The position numbers and the translations under genes are program-made. A stretch of 8,396 bases of DNA from Nitrospirae bacterium RIFCSPLOW2_12_42_9. Lineage in GTDB: Bacteria; Nitrospirota; 9FT-COMBO-42-15; HDB-SIOI813. Every line of letters begins with the position of its first letter. Position 1 is the stretch's first letter. This document shows positions 7,503-8,396 of this stretch, piece by piece. The stretch lies in the NCBI GenBank assembly GCA_001805205.1, contig MHER01000163.1, positions 1 through 8,396 of the forward strand. The letters run 5' to 3'. Below the pieces are notes generated by a model that was given only the letters and a program-made list of their open reading frames with translations, was not told the DNA's origin and searched no databases.

Positions 7503-7915
7503 TGGCGCATTCAATGAATAGTATATCAGGAAAAACAGAGGCAACAAAGACATACAGGCGTGATATCCCCAATACCTGGTGGTTAAAGAAGGGTTCATAT
7601 TTTCTTTTTATATTAAGGGAGATTAGCAGTGTATTTGTTGCCCTGTATGCAATATTCTTATTAATCCAGCTTTGTGCCTTGTCCGGGGGACAGGAGCGTT
7701 ATGAATCCACTGCAGCAGTGTTTAAATCCGGATGGATGATAATTTTGCATGTTGTAATCTGGGTATTTGTAATGTATAACATGGTGACATGGTTCCGTAT
7801 TTCAGGACGTATATTTGGTGCCAAACCTTTATCACCGGTTTTAGTAACGATATCGAACTATATTATCTGGCTGATCGTCTCCATTGGGATAATATTTCTT
7901 TTATTAAAGGGCTAA
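7502..7915 (+). CDS. frdC: Fumarate reductase membrane anchor subunit C
   Basis: FrdC is one of the two hydrophobic subunits that anchor FrdAB to the cytoplasmic membrane and form the menaquinol site. The 137-residue protein has a polar N-terminus (about 1-30) and three hydrophobic helices at roughly 33-60, 73-98 and 110-136, matching the E. coli FrdC plan. TWW at 25-27, FILRE at 36-40 and TWF at 96-98 align with conserved spots of E. coli FrdC. Glu40 falls where E. coli has Glu29, which is needed for quinol oxidation. The position equivalent to E. coli His82 is Asn93. Helix 2 also carries His83, ten residues earlier, so heme binding cannot be excluded. The ATG shares one base with the frdB stop. 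The ribosome binding site is weak, so coupling is likely. Confidence 0.9.
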   Translation: MAHSMNSISGKTEATKTYRRDIPNTWWLKKGSYFLFILREISSVFVALYAIFLLIQLCALSGGQERYESTAAVFKSGWMIILHVVIWVFVMYNMVTWFRISGRIFGAKPLSPVLVTISNYIIWLIVSIGIIFLLLKG

Positions 7916-7918
7916 CTT

Positions 7919-8284
7919 ATGTGTCTGTTAAAAAAGATTAATGCACTTGAACCGCTCTGGTGGTCTTTATTTGGCGCAGGTGGAATGGTAGCTGCCTTTT
8001 TGTTGCCGGCTCATATATTTATCCAGGGTATAGCTATTCCACTAGGATGGGTCTCTCCTGATATGTTCAATTACAGCAGCCTGATTGGAATTGTCGGAAA
8101 CCCAATCGTCAAGATATATCTATTCTTTATGATTATTCTACCTCTGTATCACGCAGCCCACAGGATCAGGCTTACATTAGAAGATCTGCGTATAGAGTGG
8201 TTGAATCATATACTCCCCCTGATATTCTATGGTGGGGCGACCGGACTTACAGTAGTCACCCTGATTGTACTCATCCGTATATAG
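7919..8284 (+). CDS. frdD: Fumarate reductase membrane anchor subunit D
   Basis: FrdD is the second membrane anchor and pairs with FrdC. The product has 121 residues, near the 119 of E. coli FrdD. Strong signature stretches are WWSLFGAGGM (14-23), MIILPLYHAAHRIR (71-84) and GLTVVTLIVLI near the C-terminus. Three membrane helices are expected at about 15-42, 60-86 and 97-120. His81 in AAHR corresponds to E. coli FrdD His80 at the quinol site. The start lies three bases after the frdC stop, with AAAGGG (7906-7911) seven bases upstream. This completes the frdABCD order of enterobacteria, in contrast to single-anchor epsilonproteobacterial-type enzymes. No terminator with a GC stem and T-run is visible after the stop. 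Confidence 0.92.
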   Translation: MCLLKKINALEPLWWSLFGAGGMVAAFLLPAHIFIQGIAIPLGWVSPDMFNYSSLIGIVGNPIVKIYLFFMIILPLYHAAHRIRLTLEDLRIEWLNHILPLIFYGGATGLTVVTLIVLIRI

Positions 8285-8374
8285 AATTAGAATTATAAAT
8301 ATTTATTAATAAAGGTATTATAAAACTTCAATAATATTGTAGAAAATATAGTAGTTTATGGTATTATAACTACC
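8285..8374. other. AT-rich spacer between frdD and the next gene
   Basis: The spacer is almost wholly A and T. It contains two AT-only palindromes, ATAAATATTTAT (8295-8306) and TTATTAATAA (8303-8312), which overlap. Neither has the GC stem and T-run of an intrinsic terminator. A weak promoter for the next gene is possible: TTGTAG (8337-8342) and TATTAT (8362-8367), with a long 19-bp spacer. Confidence 0.35.
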
Positions 8375-8383
8375 ATGAAACTA
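8352..8383 (+). promoter_or_regulatory. Inverted repeat covering the start of the right-edge gene
   Basis: TAGTTTATGGTA (8352-8363) pairs with TACCATGAAACTA (8371-8383) over 12 bp with one bulged G (8377), around a 7-base loop TTATAAC. The right arm contains the ATG start codon, and the left arm and loop contain the -10-like TATTAT. It could be an operator for autoregulation or an mRNA hairpin hiding the start codon; the sequence alone does not decide. Confidence 0.45.
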
Positions 8384-8396
8384 TCTGACTATGCGA
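8375..8396 (+). CDS. Start of a possible Rrf2-family regulator, truncated by the window edge
   Basis: Only seven codons are visible, MKLSDYA, before the window ends. Rrf2-family regulators (IscR, NsrR, RirA and relatives) often begin with similar short strings such as MKLS or MxLTxFSDYxLR, so the guess is reasonable but rests on very little. No Shine-Dalgarno sequence precedes the ATG. If the -10-like TATTAT at 8362-8367 is used, transcription would start at or next to the ATG, giving a leaderless mRNA. The upstream inverted repeat would fit an autoregulated gene. An Fe-S or redox-sensing regulator next to an Fe-S-rich anaerobic respiration operon would make sense, but the DNA-binding domain and any cysteines are outside the window. 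Confidence 0.4.

Noticed and set aside
5041..8284. Reading the operon as succinate dehydrogenase sdhCDAB
   Set aside because: The order is A-B-C-D and the motifs of all four subunits fit FrdABCD; the two anchors match FrdC and FrdD rather than heme-binding SdhC and SdhD. Reverse activity in the cell remains possible.
8295..8312. AT-rich palindromes after frdD as a transcription terminator
   Set aside because: The stems hold only A-T pairs and have no following T-run, so they would be very weak as an intrinsic terminator.

Overview
The window holds two co-directional metabolic operons on the + strand, with part of an insertion sequence on the left and the first codons of a regulator gene on the right. 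Left to right: (1) about 1-868, the 5' part of an IS1634-like element whose DDE transposase is read on the - strand and runs off the left edge; (2) 979-4903, gcvT-gcvPA-gcvPB, three proteins of the glycine cleavage system packed with no gaps; (3) 5041-8284, frdA-frdB-frdC-frdD, a complete membrane-bound quinol:fumarate reductase of the Escherichia coli layout (flavoprotein, Fe-S protein and two small three-helix anchors); (4) 8375 to the right edge, seven codons of a protein that starts like Rrf2-family regulators.

The organism is a bacterium of moderate to low GC. Glycine decarboxylase is split into GcvPA and GcvPB, as in many Gram-positive, thermophilic and deep-branching anaerobic bacteria, and unlike the fused GcvP of E. 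coli. The fumarate reductase nevertheless resembles the E. coli type. Together these suggest an anaerobe or facultative anaerobe outside the Gammaproteobacteria, perhaps Nitrospirota or a similar phylum. No 16S or other phylogenetic marker is present, so this is a weak guess.

How the genes work together: GcvPA/PB decarboxylate glycine onto the lipoyl arm of GcvH, and GcvT moves the methylene group to tetrahydrofolate. GcvH and lipoamide dehydrogenase are not encoded here and must come from elsewhere. FrdA reduces fumarate to succinate (or the reverse), FrdB carries electrons through three Fe-S clusters, and FrdC/FrdD hold the complex in the membrane and bind menaquinol. The two operons have separate candidate promoters: one about 30 bp upstream of gcvT, and one whose -35 box overlaps the gcvPB stop codon.

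The core content is ordinary metabolism. I did not find an undescribed multi-gene system. The points most worth a second look are the absence of gcvH from a gapless gcv cluster, a perfect 12-bp palindrome between the -35 and -10 boxes of the frd promoter, a structured and possibly leaderless start at the right-edge regulator, loss of an otherwise expected histidine in FrdC, and the insertion sequence sitting just upstream of the gcv promoter.
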